Shown here: in pieces, positions 34,365 to 44,367 of the stretch | How the letters are laid out: every line of letters begins with the position of its first letter | Numbering within the stretch: the first letter of the stretch is position 1 | NCBI RefSeq assembly: GCF_024137865.1 | Contig: NZ_CP099960.1 | Span: 1,240,001 to 1,304,000, forward strand | DNA: 64,000 nt | Source: Moraxella sp. FZFQ2102 | GTDB taxonomy: Bacteria > Pseudomonadota > Gammaproteobacteria > Pseudomonadales > Moraxellaceae | Direction of reading: 5' to 3' | Translations under genes and position numbers: made by a program | The notes under the pieces: generated by a model | What the model was told of the DNA's origin: nothing | The model's database searches: none | Seen by the model: only the letters and a program-made list of their open reading frames with translations

Positions 34365-35701
34365 CTATATCTGAATTCCAGAAAGTTTTTTGTAAAGCTC
34401 AGTGGCATATCCATCGGTCATGCCAGAGATAAAGTCTGTCACCATTAAAATCGCATAATAGCATCCATTGTCTGAGTCTTTGGTAATGGAAGATTCACAA
34501 ACCTTCAATTGTGATTCAGATACCAGACCGATCAGTCGCTGCGATAAAGGGTCCGAGCATTTGCCTTGATTCTCGGCAAAATCGATCGCAGCAGGAATAA
34601 ATCTATCAAGTAAAAATCTAAGCGTGGTATGTCCTGCGATCTAAAGCTCTAGAATGCTCTTATGATTAAAAATATTCTGAATACAGAAATCTTTCAAGAA
34701 TTGATGTAATTTTTCACCAAAAGTTTCTTTGAATAAATCTGCATCGTAGTTGCCTTGCATGATTTGATCGTATTTATGCATAAATCGATAACTGGCACAC
34801 CAAATAAGACTGTCTCTGATTGTTAAGAATAAATAATTGGGTTGACGATTTTCTTCTTTGAGTTTTTTGTAGATAGCGTTGTATGCATTATTTTCTTGCT
34901 CAATATAATTATCCAGTTGTCTTTTAAAGAAATCATAAGTGATGATTTCTTTTTTAATCGCATCTTCAATATCCGCTGTTAGATAGGCGATGTCGTCAGC
35001 CGCCTCTAGAATAAAAGTGAGCGGATATCTATTCTTGTGACATCCAGTAGCGGCAGTGATAGAGTCAAAAATATCTTGCTCGCTATAAAAATACCCTACT
35101 TTTTTATTAACGATTTTACCGTCTTTGGTTTCACTAGAGTTGCGAGTGTATTTGATGATCGTATTTAATGTCGCGCAAGACAAATCCATCCCGTGATCGC
35201 CTGAAAATTGGTGCAGTCGCGTGATGATTCTTAATGCTTGAGCATTGCCTTCGAATTCAAAAAATCGTTTAGCTGCTGTGGTGTAAGCCTTTCTTGAAGC
35301 TCATAGCGCTTCTTATTATCCTTAAACCAAGACCTAATCACCGTTTCACCAAAGTGACCAAATGGTGGATTGCCAATATCATGCAGTAAAGCAGCACATT
35401 CTAAAACGGTTTGAATGTCTAGCAAATTAGATAGCCATTGGTTTTTGTCATCATTTGATAATCGTTTCGCTTCTTTTGATGCTTTGGTTGCGATTGTTTT
35501 GGCGATGGCTGCCACTTCGAGTGAATGGGTTAATCTGGTTCTGACAAAATCACCGCGATTTAGGGGAAATACTTGTGTTTTGTCCTGCAGTCTTCGAAAG
35601 GCAGGGCTAGTAATAATTCTCTTATAATCTGACGATAAATCTATTTCGTGATTTGACAATCGTTTGCTGCTTAATAAAACATTCCAGTTTGTTATTGACA
35701 T
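34365..35701 (-). pseudogene. dgt: Broken dGTP triphosphohydrolase (dgt-like)
   Basis: Translation from ATG 35701 gives the HD-domain dNTPase start (YKRIITSPAFRRLQDKTQVF, RLTHSLEVA, LLHDIGNPPFGHFGE). At 35268-35270 an A-run in the gene appears one base short: the frame then reads into a stop after KAMLKH, while the next frame continues FFEFEGNAQALRII and GDHGMDLS as expected. A second lesion is an in-frame TAG at 34641-34643 after NHKSILEL, beyond which the family C-terminus continues to 34365. Two independent lesions point to a true pseudogene. The length if repaired is about 445 residues, normal for the family. Confidence 0.9.
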
Positions 35702-36385
35702 AGCAAATTCCCTTAAGTGTAAAGTGATAGAGATTGAAAATAGTCCTTTAACTGTGCTATAGCCCATGATAAGCCAATGTATAAGAGCTGTCCTAGATGA
35801 CAATCACCTCCTGATTATTGCTTCAAAATGGACACTTGAGATCTAAACCACCATGATTCATAATAGCATAAATAAATCATATTGAAAATTAATCTTAGAA
35901 AAGATAAAGCAAGCAAAAACCATTTGTCAGGCAAATTTCTAAGCTACCTATGCGGTAGTGAAGAAATATTGTAGTCAGGTATCTAAGCTATCGCTATTTC
36001 TAAGCTACCTATGCGGTAGTGAAGGCAGCGGTGGCAAATTGCTGCTTGCCGTTATTTTTCTAAGCTACCTATGCGGTAGTGAAGTAGAGCCAGCCAAGCC
36101 CAAAAAGGCACAGCTGTTTCTAAGCTACCTATGCGGTAGTGAAGGCCGCCAAATATTTCAGCGAATTGGGGGGTATTTTCTAAGCTACCTATGCGGTAGT
36201 GAAGGCTCAGACACGCAGACGGTTGGACAAATCTTTTTTCTAAGCTACCTATGCGGTAGTGAAGTTCGCAAGTAGGCGTTGGCGTAAGCGTAAGTTTTTC
36301 TAAGCTACCTATGCGGTAGTGTAGTGGTACACTAATCCCGCAGTCCTCAATAAGTGGTACAATATCATAAAAATGAGGATAAACC

Positions 36386-36709
36386 ATGAGACGACCAAGA
36401 CGAAGCTTTAGTGCAGAGTTTAAATTAGAAGCAGTAAAATTAGTCACAGACAAAGGCTACAGCATATCCCAGGCTTGTCAGGAATTGGATGTTGGTGAAA
36501 CATCATTTAGACGCTGGTTAAGCCAAGTCAAAGCAGAACATCAAGGCTATGTACTTGCAGGCTCAAAACCAATCAGTCCTGATCAACAACGTATTCGTGA
36601 GCTAGAAGATAGAATCAGAGTGCTAGAAGAGGACAAGCTGATTCTAAAAAAGGCTACAGCGATTTTAATATCTCTCGAGAGCAAAAATACCAAGCAATTA
36701 AGACATTAA
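36386..36709 (+). CDS. IS3-family transposase OrfA (copy c)
   Basis: The 107 residues are identical to the other two copies. The heptamer A-AAA-AAG at 36646-36652 is in the register needed for a -1 shift (codons CTA AAA AAG), giving fusion to OrfB. Confidence 0.93.
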   Translation: MRRPRRSFSAEFKLEAVKLVTDKGYSISQACQELDVGETSFRRWLSQVKAEHQGYVLAGSKPISPDQQRIRELEDRIRVLEEDKLILKKATAILISLESKNTKQLRH

Positions 36710-36882
36710 AATCGCACGGCATCAAGCGTTTATGTAAGTTATTTGGCGTCAGTGAAAGTGCTTACTATACCCAGTTACGACAGGCTAATAAACCAGCTAA
36801 GCATGTTGGTATCGCCACTCACATAAAAGCCATTTTTGACGAAAGCAGAGGCTCAGCAGGTAAACGCAGTATCAAAGCACGA

Positions 36883-37533
36883 TTGCAAGCAAAAGGTATC
36901 ACAGTTGGCTTGTATTTAGTGCGTAAGCTTATGAAGCAGCAAGGCTTATTTAGCAAACAACCGCAAAAATGGCGTTATCAAGACAAAGACAATGGCCAAA
37001 TATTTGACAATATTCTGGAGCGACAGTTTAGTCCTAAGCCTCATATAACGGTGCTTTGTGGTGATACAACCTATCTGAAGGTTAACGGCGTGTGGCATTA
37101 TTTGGCAGTGGTTATTAATTTATCCAATCGTCAAGTAGTGGGCTGGAAGCTTGGTAATCGTCATGATGCAAATTTAGTGATTGATGCATTAAACCATGCC
37201 ATGCTAAACATCAAACACACACCAAACATGATCTTTCACTCCGATCAAGGCAGTATTTATGGCAGTGACAAGTTTACAGCTTGTGTAAACAGACACAAGC
37301 TAGTCCAAAGCATGAGTCGCCGAGGCAATTGTTGGGATAATGCCCCAATGGAGCGATGGTTTCGTAGTTTTAAACATGAGTGGATGCCAAAAGGCGGTTA
37401 TCGTGATGTTGAAAGTGCAATGAATGATGTCAAAGACTATGTGATGTATTATAATCACATTCGTCCACATCAATACAATCAAGGTCTGGCACCAGTTCCA
37501 GCAAAATCAACTTATCAGGGACTGTTGAATTAG
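36883..37533 (+). CDS. IS3-family transposase OrfB (copy c)
   Basis: Identical to OrfB of copies a and b, with intact DDE residues. The same frame is open from the slip site at about 36652 (reading GYSDFNISREQKYQAIKTL), so the functional product is the OrfAB fusion and not a protein started at 36883. Confidence 0.93.
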   Translation: MQAKGITVGLYLVRKLMKQQGLFSKQPQKWRYQDKDNGQIFDNILERQFSPKPHITVLCGDTTYLKVNGVWHYLAVVINLSNRQVVGWKLGNRHDANLVIDALNHAMLNIKHTPNMIFHSDQGSIYGSDKFTACVNRHKLVQSMSRRGNCWDNAPMERWFRSFKHEWMPKGGYRDVESAMNDVKDYVMYYNHIRPHQYNQGLAPVPAKSTYQGLLN

Positions 37534-38755
37534 TTGACCACTACAGTAGTGAAGGATAAAATTTGGGATAACCACAGATTTCAAGCTTTCTAAGCTACCT
37601 ATGCGGTAGTGAAGTACAAGCTGTGCATCCATACCATGTGGATTGATTTCTAAGCTACCTATGCGGTAGTGAAGTAACTTGGACTTTATCTTTAGGTGCT
37701 TCGGTTTTTCTAAGCTACCTATGCGGTAGTGAAGTTCACCAATGCCATAGCGTTCCTTGAGTTTTGTTTCTAAGCTACCTATGCGGTAGTGAAGTTAATC
37801 ACAATTTAACGCACTTGACGGAGTGCTTTCTAAGCTACCTATGCGGTAGTGAAGCCCCCAAAAACGGATGCCGAAAACGGGCACTTTTTCTAAGCTACCT
37901 ATGCGGTAGTGAAGAAATTTTTTCATCCATCCCCTGCCATTGATGCTTTCTAAGCTACCTATGCGGTAGTGAAGGGCAATGGCTTGTAGCACTTCGGCAC
38001 TGCGTGCTTTCTAAGCTACCTATGCGGTAGTGAAGGATTTGCGGTCAAAGTACGAGCAATGGAAAGCTTTCTAAGCTACCTATGCGGTAGTGAAGATACT
38101 GTTGTTTCGTTCGAGAAAAACGCCAAATTTCTAAGCTACCTATGCGGTAGTGAAGACAAGCTATATTGTCGCCCAAATTAACCATTGTTTCTAAGCTACC
38201 TATGCGGTAGTGAAGTGAGTGTCCCAAACGCTATCACGCTTGGATACTTTCTAAGCTACCTATGCGGTAGTGAAGTTGAGCGTTTCAACCACGCCCGATT
38301 TGATATCTTTCTAAGCTACCTATGCGGTAGTGAAGCTTGGGGCGAATGTTCATGGGGGTGTGGTCATTTTCTAAGCTACCTATGCGGTAGTGAAGAAAAT
38401 GCCTGCGTTCATCTACATTCAGTCAATTTTCTAAGCTACCTATGCGGTAGTGAAGATTTTGATTTGGTTCTAAACCCCCCTGCTGCTTTTCTAAGCTACC
38501 TATGCGGTAGTGAAGTGAATTAATCCCTGCATACCAAAAAGCCAAGGTTTCTAAGCTACCTATGCGGTAGTGAAGAAATTGTACGAGTACCACACAAATG
38601 CGGTTGGTTTCTAAGCTACCTATGCGGTAGTGAAGCAAATTATAGGCATAGGCATGAATGTCTGTAGTTTCTAAGCTACCTATGCGGTAGTGAAGATTTG
38701 CCAATGGCGTGGGCGTAGTCAAAGTGTTTTCTAAGCTACCTATGCGGTAGTGAAG

Positions 38756-38935
38756 AGTAATGATAAACAAAAAAACTAAGAAATAACAGGGGGTTATGAT
38801 GGTTTTACCCTTTTTACCCAAACAAAAATCCACCTATTATAACTGATTGATTTTATTAAGTTTTTAAATAGTTATAAAAATAAAGGGTAAAACTTTATTT
38901 GTTTGTCATCCAATGATCCAAAGTATAGCATAAAT
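38756..38935 (-). promoter_or_regulatory. CRISPR leader of array 2
   Basis: 180 bases differing from leader 1 at one position only, the seventh base (T to G on the plus strand). That base falls in the repeat-proximal TATAAT-like box, changing it to TATCAT on the transcribed strand. The IHF-type 13-mer is kept at 38840-38852, as is the 12-bp inverted repeat. Similarity to leader 1 ends abruptly at 38935. Confidence 0.9.
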
Positions 38936-39076
38936 TAAGATATTGGCGAATAATATCCGATCATCAAAGTATTTGATAAATTCACTGAAATAAGTTTTAA
39001 GTGGGTGAAATTAACTTCTTATAGCATTGATAAACTTGTAGTATTTCTAGATACCGCAAGTTTATTTATTGCCACT

Positions 39077-39136
39077 TTTCTCCATGGCATTTCACTACCA
39101 GCATCCAGTCCTGCCATGACGCGCGCAAGGATAAAA
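39077..39136 (-). pseudogene. Fragment of the cobalamin adenosyltransferase 3' end
   Basis: The minus strand encodes ILARVMAGLDAGSEMPWRK, matching ILARIVARLDGGSEVLWRK at the end of the intact gene at 28351. Only about 20 codons remain. It lies on the leader side of array 2, as the intact gene lies on the leader side of the decayed array. Confidence 0.85.
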
Positions 39137-39175
39137 GGATGACAATGAGCTCAAAAGCCATCTGTGTATCTCGCC

Positions 39176-39220
39176 ATAAAAACCACCCCAAAGACCGCAA
39201 ACCTTTGGGGTGGTTTTTAT
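39176..39220. terminator. Strong terminator beside fabF
   Basis: An 18-bp perfect stem, ATAAAAACCACCCCAAAG and its complement, with loop ACCGCAAAC. Stem and loop resemble the terminator at 28116-28154 (loop ACTGCAAAC). It would end fabF transcription on the minus strand. Confidence 0.9.
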
Positions 39221-39232
39221 GATAAATATCAA

Positions 39233-40558
39233 TCACTCATCCCATTTACGCAGTAGCAGTGAGCCATTGGTGCCGCCAAAGCCAAAGCTGTTAGACAGCG
39301 CGAAATTCACGCCACTCACCTTGCGCGCAGTGTGTGGAATATAGTCAAGCGTGCAGGCGTCATCGACATTGTCTAGGTTAATGGTCGGTGGCAGCAGCTG
39401 ATTTTGTAGTGCCAAGACGGTAAAAATCGCTTCAATCGCCCCTGCAGCGCCCAACAGATGCCCCGTCATTGATTTGGTTGAGCTGACCAAAATGTCCTCA
39501 CCAAATAAACGCTCGATCGCTTGACTTTCGGCGACATCGCCCTGTGGTGTGCTTGTGCCGTGAGCGTTGATATAGCCGACCTGATCTGCGCTGATGCCAG
39601 CATCGGCAAGGGCTGCCGCCATCGCACGCGCCGCACCTTCACCACCTGTCGATGGGCTGGTGATGTGATTGGCGTCATCACTCATGCCAAAGCCGACCAA
39701 TTCTGCCAAGATGGTCGCGCCGCGTGCTTTGGCATGGGCAAGGCTTTCTAGCACCAAAGCGCCTGCGCCATCACCTAGCACAAAGCCATCACGGTCTTTG
39801 TCAAAAGGGCGGCTTGCGCGCGTCGGCTCATCATTGCGCGTCGAGAGTGCGTGCATCGCGCCAAAGCCTGACAGTCCAAGTGGCGTCGATGCTTTCTCGC
39901 TACCACCGACCAAGACCGCATCACAGTCGCCATAGGCAATCAAGCGCGCGCCTAAGCCAATAGCGTGTGTCGAAGTCGTACAAGCTGTCGCAGTGGCAAG
40001 GTTTGCGCCTTTTAGTCCATGACGCATCGCGATCAAGCCTGCCGGCATATTGACAATCGTACCAGGGATGATAAAAGGTGAGACTTTTTTGGCACCGTGA
40101 TCGCGCAAGGTGTCGCGGCTATTTTCGATGGTCTGAATGCCGCCAATGCCCGAGCCCATCACCACACCAAAGCGCGTGCCATCGACATTGACAGGCAGAC
40201 TATCGCCTGTGATGCCATCAATCAAGCCTGCATGATGTAGCGCTTGTGCTGCCGCGACTTGCGCATAATGCACAAAAGTATCAAAGCGGCGCGCTTCTTT
40301 GGGGTTTAGAAATTCTTTGGCATCAAAATTCTTCACAAGCCCTGCGATCTGCGCGCGAAATTCATCAATCGCCACCGTCTTATCATCAAAGCCATCAAGG
40401 CGCGTGATGCCACTGACACCATTAGTCAGATTATCCCAAATCTCATCAAGGCTTGTGCCGACAGGGGTCAATGCACCCATGCCAGTGACGACGACGCGCT
40501 CATGATCAGATTTTGCAAAATAGGCTTTTTTGTGCGGTGGTACGGTACTTGTAGTCAT
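39233..40558 (-). CDS. fabF: Beta-ketoacyl-ACP synthase II
   Basis: Elongates acyl-ACP by condensation with malonyl-ACP in fatty-acid synthesis. The 441-residue protein (ATG 40558) has the Cys-His-His site: Cys in TACTTSTHAIG, His in NAHGTSTPQGD and His in GHLLGAAGAIEA. The glycine-rich FGFGGTNGSLLL closes it. About 25 residues precede the usual VVVTGMGALTPVG start, so the N-terminus is somewhat extended. It is not next to other fab genes in this window. Confidence 0.94.
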   Translation of the reverse strand: MTTSTVPPHKKAYFAKSDHERVVVTGMGALTPVGTSLDEIWDNLTNGVSGITRLDGFDDKTVAIDEFRAQIAGLVKNFDAKEFLNPKEARRFDTFVHYAQVAAAQALHHAGLIDGITGDSLPVNVDGTRFGVVMGSGIGGIQTIENSRDTLRDHGAKKVSPFIIPGTIVNMPAGLIAMRHGLKGANLATATACTTSTHAIGLGARLIAYGDCDAVLVGGSEKASTPLGLSGFGAMHALSTRNDEPTRASRPFDKDRDGFVLGDGAGALVLESLAHAKARGATILAELVGFGMSDDANHITSPSTGGEGAARAMAAALADAGISADQVGYINAHGTSTPQGDVAESQAIERLFGEDILVSSTKSMTGHLLGAAGAIEAIFTVLALQNQLLPPTINLDNVDDACTLDYIPHTARKVSGVNFALSNSFGFGGTNGSLLLRKWDE

Positions 40559-40778
40559 GACAGATCCATTCAATTATAAAAATTTGCTTTATCTTAGCAT
40601 GATTTGTGATGGATTTACAGTTTACAAGTGTAAATTTTTTAAATTATAAAAAATAAATCATACATGAAGATCTGATTGATATGATTGATTAAAACGACTT
40701 ATTTTATCAAAACTGCCGAGCTTGACTTTTGGACAGTGCCTACCTACAATGCCATCAAATCCATTGTCCTGCCAAATC

Positions 40779-41696
40779 ATGACCCACGCCCCAGCAACCC
40801 GAAACGGCATTTCGCCAAGCAAGCTATACTTGCCCAAGATGGCTGTGCAGCCTGAGAGTATTTTTGCTTATATCTGTGGCAAATTCGCCCACATCAGTGC
40901 GGATGAGTGGCGCGCACGCTTTGATGATGGCTTGGTGGTGGCGACAGATGGCGCGGTGCTTGGCGTGGATGCACCTTATCAGCATGGCATGACGATTTAT
41001 TATTATCGTGCGCTGCCTAGTGAGACTGTCGTGCCTTTTGTACATCGGATTGTTTTTGAAAATGATGATTTGCTTGTGGTGGATAAGCCGCATTTTCTCA
41101 CTGTCGCACCTGCAGGAAACTATGTGGTGCAGACGCTGCTGACGCGGCTTAAGTGCCAATTTGACAATGATGTGATCTCGCCCATTCATCGGCTGGATCG
41201 TGAGACGGCAGGGCTTATCATGTTTGCCAAGACGCATAAGGCGCGCCAAGCTTACCAAAGCTTATTTGCCACGCGTGATGTTCATAAAGTATATCATGCC
41301 ATCGCACCTGTTAGCACAAGTTTACAATTTCCCTTAGAACTAAGCCTGTATCTTGAGCGGGGTGAGCCATTTTATACCATGCAAGTCGGCAATCACACGC
41401 CCAATACACATACCAAGATCGATGTGCTTGAATATCGTGATGATGGGCGATTTGCCAAATACGAACTGCATCCAAGTACGGGTAAACTGCACCAATTGCG
41501 CGTCCATATGAATCATCTTGGCATCGCGATCGTCAATGACAGCTTTTATCCTACTGTATCGCATAAGTCCGATGATGATTTTAGCCATCCTTTACAATTA
41601 CTGGCAAAAAGACTGTCCTTTATTGATCCATTGACAGGTGAGATGATGGCGTTTGAATCAGGATTTGAGCTGGATTTGGCGGCTGTGCCAAGCTGA
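40779..41696 (+). CDS. RluA-family RNA pseudouridine synthase
   Basis: Converts uridine to pseudouridine in rRNA or tRNA. The catalytic Asp lies in HRLDRETAGL, preceded by ENDDLLVVDKPH, both diagnostic of the RluA family. I start at ATG 40779 (305 aa); 40722 and 40749 are other options and no clear ribosome-binding site decides. An N-terminal segment before the catalytic domain could be a degenerate S4-like region. The exact RNA target cannot be told. Confidence 0.88.
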   Translation: MTHAPATRNGISPSKLYLPKMAVQPESIFAYICGKFAHISADEWRARFDDGLVVATDGAVLGVDAPYQHGMTIYYYRALPSETVVPFVHRIVFENDDLLVVDKPHFLTVAPAGNYVVQTLLTRLKCQFDNDVISPIHRLDRETAGLIMFAKTHKARQAYQSLFATRDVHKVYHAIAPVSTSLQFPLELSLYLERGEPFYTMQVGNHTPNTHTKIDVLEYRDDGRFAKYELHPSTGKLHQLRVHMNHLGIAIVNDSFYPTVSHKSDDDFSHPLQLLAKRLSFIDPLTGEMMAFESGFELDLAAVPS

Positions 41697-41804
41697 TGTG
41701 CGGCTATTTTTTGACAAAATTATGCTTATAAATTGACAAGGTTTTTGATACATTGTACAGTGAAAACTCTACAAATCTACAAACCTAAAACAAGGAGTGG
41801 TGTG

Positions 41805-42305
41805 ATGGTGCAATTTGTCACTTGCGATTTATTGGATGATCAAGGCGATAAAGTCACAGGCGTGGTGTCGCCGTATATCGATGGCAAGAGTTTTCGTAAT
41901 TTTGGCGGGCGCACAAGCTTTGGCGGGCAGGTGGTGACGGTCAAGTGCTTTGAAGATAATTCGCGCGTCAAAGAGCTGCTTGCCACCGATGGTGCAGGGC
42001 GTGTGCTGGTCGTCGATGGCGGCGGCTCGATGCGCTGTGCGCTATTGGGTGATATGATCGCAGAGTCGGCGGTCAAGCACGGTTGGACAGGCGTGATCGT
42101 CTATGGCTGCGTGCGCGATGTCGATGCGATGGCGACGATGGAGTTGGGCGTGCAGGCACTGGCGAGCATTCCCCAAAAATCCACGCGCAAAGGCGTCGGC
42201 GAAGTGGGTCTGACGCTTCAGTTTGGCGGTGTGACTATCTGCGATGGCGATTATATTTATGCAGATAATAATGGCATTATTGTCGCGTCTGAGCCGTTGG
42301 TGTGA
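41805..42305 (+). CDS. rraA: RraA-family protein (RNase E regulator or HMG aldolase-like)
   Basis: 166 residues from ATG 41805, with AAGGAG about 9 nt upstream. Family hallmarks are FGGRTSFGGQVVTVKC, GAGRVLVVDGGGSMRCALLG and GWTGVIVYGCVRDVD. The RD pair is shared with the aldolase members of the family. In E. coli RraA inhibits RNase E, while other homologues cleave 4-hydroxy-4-methyl-2-oxoglutarate. Which role applies here is open. Confidence 0.9.
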   Translation: MVQFVTCDLLDDQGDKVTGVVSPYIDGKSFRNFGGRTSFGGQVVTVKCFEDNSRVKELLATDGAGRVLVVDGGGSMRCALLGDMIAESAVKHGWTGVIVYGCVRDVDAMATMELGVQALASIPQKSTRKGVGEVGLTLQFGGVTICDGDYIYADNNGIIVASEPLV

Positions 42306-42337
42306 GTAAATTTTCACCAAATTTTTGTCATTCATCG

Positions 42338-42368
42338 AAAAAGCTTGTCAGTTTGACAGGCTTTTTTT
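42338..42368 (+). terminator. Terminator after rraA
   Basis: AAGCTTGTCA and TGACAGGCTT pair around GTT, followed by seven T. Confidence 0.9.
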
Positions 42369-42516
42369 GTGAAAGCGCACACATATCGCACTGCAATCAC
42401 CATCATTTTGCAAGAATTGTGCAACAAATTACAGATTTTATCGCCAAAAAGTGGTATAGTACACCTATTTTACAAGTAACTTTTGTCAGTGACGCTTGGC
42501 GTTATTAGGAGTCTGT

Positions 42517-43728
42517 ATGCGTTCGATCGTGGATGCTTATTTGAAAGTGGGCTTGGTGCCGATGATTGTGTTGGCGCTGATTGTCGGTACATTGATCGGG
42601 GTGTTTGCCCCTGCAGCAGGATTGAGCCTTGGGATTTTGGGGTCGATTTTTGTTGGTGCGTTAAAGGCAGTTGCCCCTGTATTGGTCTTTGTGCTGGTGC
42701 TTGCAGCGGTCTCTGGGCATAAAGTGGGCAGCGATGTGCGCATCAAGCCGATTTTTGTGCTGTATCTGATCGGCACTTTTTCGGCGGCATTGGTGGCAGT
42801 GGGTGCAAGCTTCTTGTTCCCAACTGAGCTTGCCCTTGCCAATATGCAAGCAGTCGAACAAGCGGCACCACAAAGCCTGCGTGAAGTTTTGACCAATCTT
42901 TTGATGAACTTGGTGGCAAACCCTGTCAAGTCTTTGGCAGAAGCCAACTACATGGGCATTTTGACTTGGGCGGTGCTGATCGGTCTTGCACTGCGTCATG
43001 TGGCTGAGACCACACGCCAAGTCGTTGCCGATCTGGGCACAGCGGTCACGAGCGTGGTTAAGTGGATCATTGCACTTGCGCCATTTGGTATTTTGGGTCT
43101 TGTGGCGAGTACCGTTGCTGAGACGGGTGTCGAAGCTTTGGTTGGCTATGCACGCCTATTGCTGGTACTGGTCGGCTCGATGCTGTTTATCGCATTGGTG
43201 GTGAACCCGATCATCGTCTTTGCCATGACGCGCAAAAACCCATATCCGCTGGTATTCACCTGCTTGCGTGAGTCAGGCGTGACGGCGTTCTTTACCCGTT
43301 CATCAGCGGCGAACATCCCTGTGAACATGAACCTTGCGCGCAAATTGGGCTTGAGCGAAGACACCTATTCGATGACCATTCCACTGGGTGCGGCCATCAA
43401 CATGGCAGGCGCGGCGATCACTATTAATGTACTGACCTTGGCAGCGGCGCACACACTTGGCATTGAAGTCAGCTTCGGCTCAGCGCTGCTACTTGCCATC
43501 GTCGGCTCGCTATCGGCGTGCGGTGCATCAGGCGTGGCAGGTGGCTCATTGCTACTGATTCCATTGGCGTGTAGTCTATTTAACATCCCAAATGACATCG
43601 CCATGCAAGTGGTCGCCATCGGCTTTATCATCGGTGTGATCCAAGACTCAGCCGAGACTGCGCTGAACTCATCGACCGATGTGCTGTTCACCGCAGCGGC
43701 AGATCCGAAGTTCGCTCATAAGGGCTAA
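42517..43728 (+). CDS. sstT: Serine/threonine:Na+ symporter
   Basis: Inner-membrane carrier of the dicarboxylate/amino-acid:cation symporter family. The 403-residue protein has about eight to nine hydrophobic segments, the serine-rich [14 protein letters not shown] re-entrant loop, and the [11 protein letters not shown] and [15 protein letters not shown] motifs typical of SstT. ATG 42517 follows AGGAG. It forms a single-gene unit with a terminator 16 bp after the stop. Confidence 0.95.
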   Translation: MRSIVDAYLKVGLVPMIVLALIVGTLIGVFAPAAGLSLGILGSIFVGALKAVAPVLVFVLVLAAVSGHKVGSDVRIKPIFVLYLIGTFSAALVAVGASFLFPTELALANMQAVEQAAPQSLREVLTNLLMNLVANPVKSLAEANYMGILTWAVLIGLALRHVAETTRQVVADLGTAVTSVVKWIIALAPFGILGLVASTVAETGVEALVGYARLLLVLVGSMLFIALVVNPIIVFAMTRKNPYPLVFTCLRESGVTAFFTRSSAANIPVNMNLARKLGLSEDTYSMTIPLGAAINMAGAAITINVLTLAAAHTLGIEVSFGSALLLAIVGSLSACGASGVAGGSLLLIPLACSLFNIPNDIAMQVVAIGFIIGVIQDSAETALNSSTDVLFTAAADPKFAHKG

Positions 43729-43743
43729 ATTTCATCAATACAC

Positions 43744-43771
43744 AAAAAACCTGTCACTTGGCAGGTTTTTT
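43744..43771 (+). terminator. Terminator after sstT
   Basis: AAAAAACCTG and CAGGTTTTTT form a stem with loop TCACTTGG and a T-run. Confidence 0.9.
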
Positions 43772-43931
43772 CTATGATAAATCAAAAACTTGACAGAAAA
43801 TTGATAAAAAATTCTCTGTCAAATGTCTGCCTTAAGCTTAATTTAAGCTTGGTGTGGTGTAATACACACATCGGCAGGGCAAGATAAGCTTTGCCAAAGA
43901 AAACCTAAGTTTATCATTTCAGGAGTTTTTT

Positions 43932-44267
43932 ATGAAATCATTCGCTAAGCTATCGACCGCGTTACTTGCCGCTGCTGTATTGGTCTCAGGTGCAGCGCAC
44001 GCACAGGCCACCCAAGTCATCACCGCTGCCACCGCCAAAAATCTAAGCGATGAGATGCCAGTCACCATCAAAGGCAAAATCATCCGTAAGCTTGCCAAAG
44101 AAAGCTATGAGCTACAAGACGCCAGTGGCAAAGTGCGCGTCGATATCGATGATGACGAAACGCGTGGCAGCAACATCATCGGCAAGACTGTGACCATCAC
44201 AGGCGAACTGGACAAAAAACGCGATGGCAGCGTCGAGATTGAGACCGATTATCTGCAGATTCATTGA
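43932..44267 (+). CDS. BOF-family (YgiW/YdeI-like) periplasmic OB-fold protein
   Basis: The 111-residue protein has a classic signal peptide (KLSTALLAAAVLVSGAAHAQA). A bacterial OB-fold domain follows, with the pattern VTIKGKIIRKLAKESYELQD, VRVDIDDDE and VTITGELDKKRDGSVEIE. YgiW and YdeI relatives are stress-induced periplasmic proteins; ligand and role here are unknown. The ribosome-binding site is CAGGAG. Monocistronic, with terminators on both sides. Confidence 0.88.
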   Translation: MKSFAKLSTALLAAAVLVSGAAHAQATQVITAATAKNLSDEMPVTIKGKIIRKLAKESYELQDASGKVRVDIDDDETRGSNIIGKTVTITGELDKKRDGSVEIETDYLQIH

Positions 44268-44285
44268 TGGTTAATCATTATAGAT

Positions 44286-44310
44286 AACCCGCCCATGTGG
44301 TGGGTTTTTC
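44286..44310 (+). terminator. Terminator after the BOF-family gene
   Basis: AACCCGCC and GGTGGGTT pair (one G-T) before TTTTCTTTTTTT. Confidence 0.85.
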
Positions 44311-44333
44311 TTTTTTTCATTTTGGATGCTCAA

Positions 44334-44358
44334 CAAAAAAGCCATCAATGATGGCTTT
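44334..44358 (-). terminator. Terminator after def
   Basis: AAAGCCATCA and TGATGGCTTT pair; on the minus strand the stem is followed by a T-run. Confidence 0.85.
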
Positions 44359-44367
44359 AGATGGTAA

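Larger units (their letters stand above)
36320..37545 (+). mobile_element. IS3-family insertion sequence, copy c (1226 bp), inside a repeat
   Basis: Same element as the copies in array 1 but in the opposite orientation. It sits after GCGGTAG of a repeat with a 4-bp GTAG duplication, exactly the repeat position used by copy b. Its transposase is transcribed against the array. Confidence 0.95.
35936..38755 (-). CRISPR. Type I-F CRISPR array 2, interrupted by an IS copy
   Basis: 27 repeats identical in type to array 1, with 26 spacers of 32-33 nt, read on the minus strand from the leader at 38756. The repeat at 36297 is split by IS copy c and resumes at 37550 after the GTAG duplication. The distal first spacer (35964-35996) contains a repeat-like stretch ATCTAAGCTATCG. 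No cas genes are adjacent, so the array depends on the locus at 6.6-15.1 kb. Confidence 0.98.

Noticed and set aside
34641..35189. A separate 182-residue gene
   Set aside because: It is the middle of the broken dgt gene; the family sequence continues on both sides beyond the frameshift and the amber codon.
36052..36453. A 133-codon frame spanning array 2 and the IS end
   Set aside because: It joins CRISPR repeat translation to antisense IS sequence and is not a gene.
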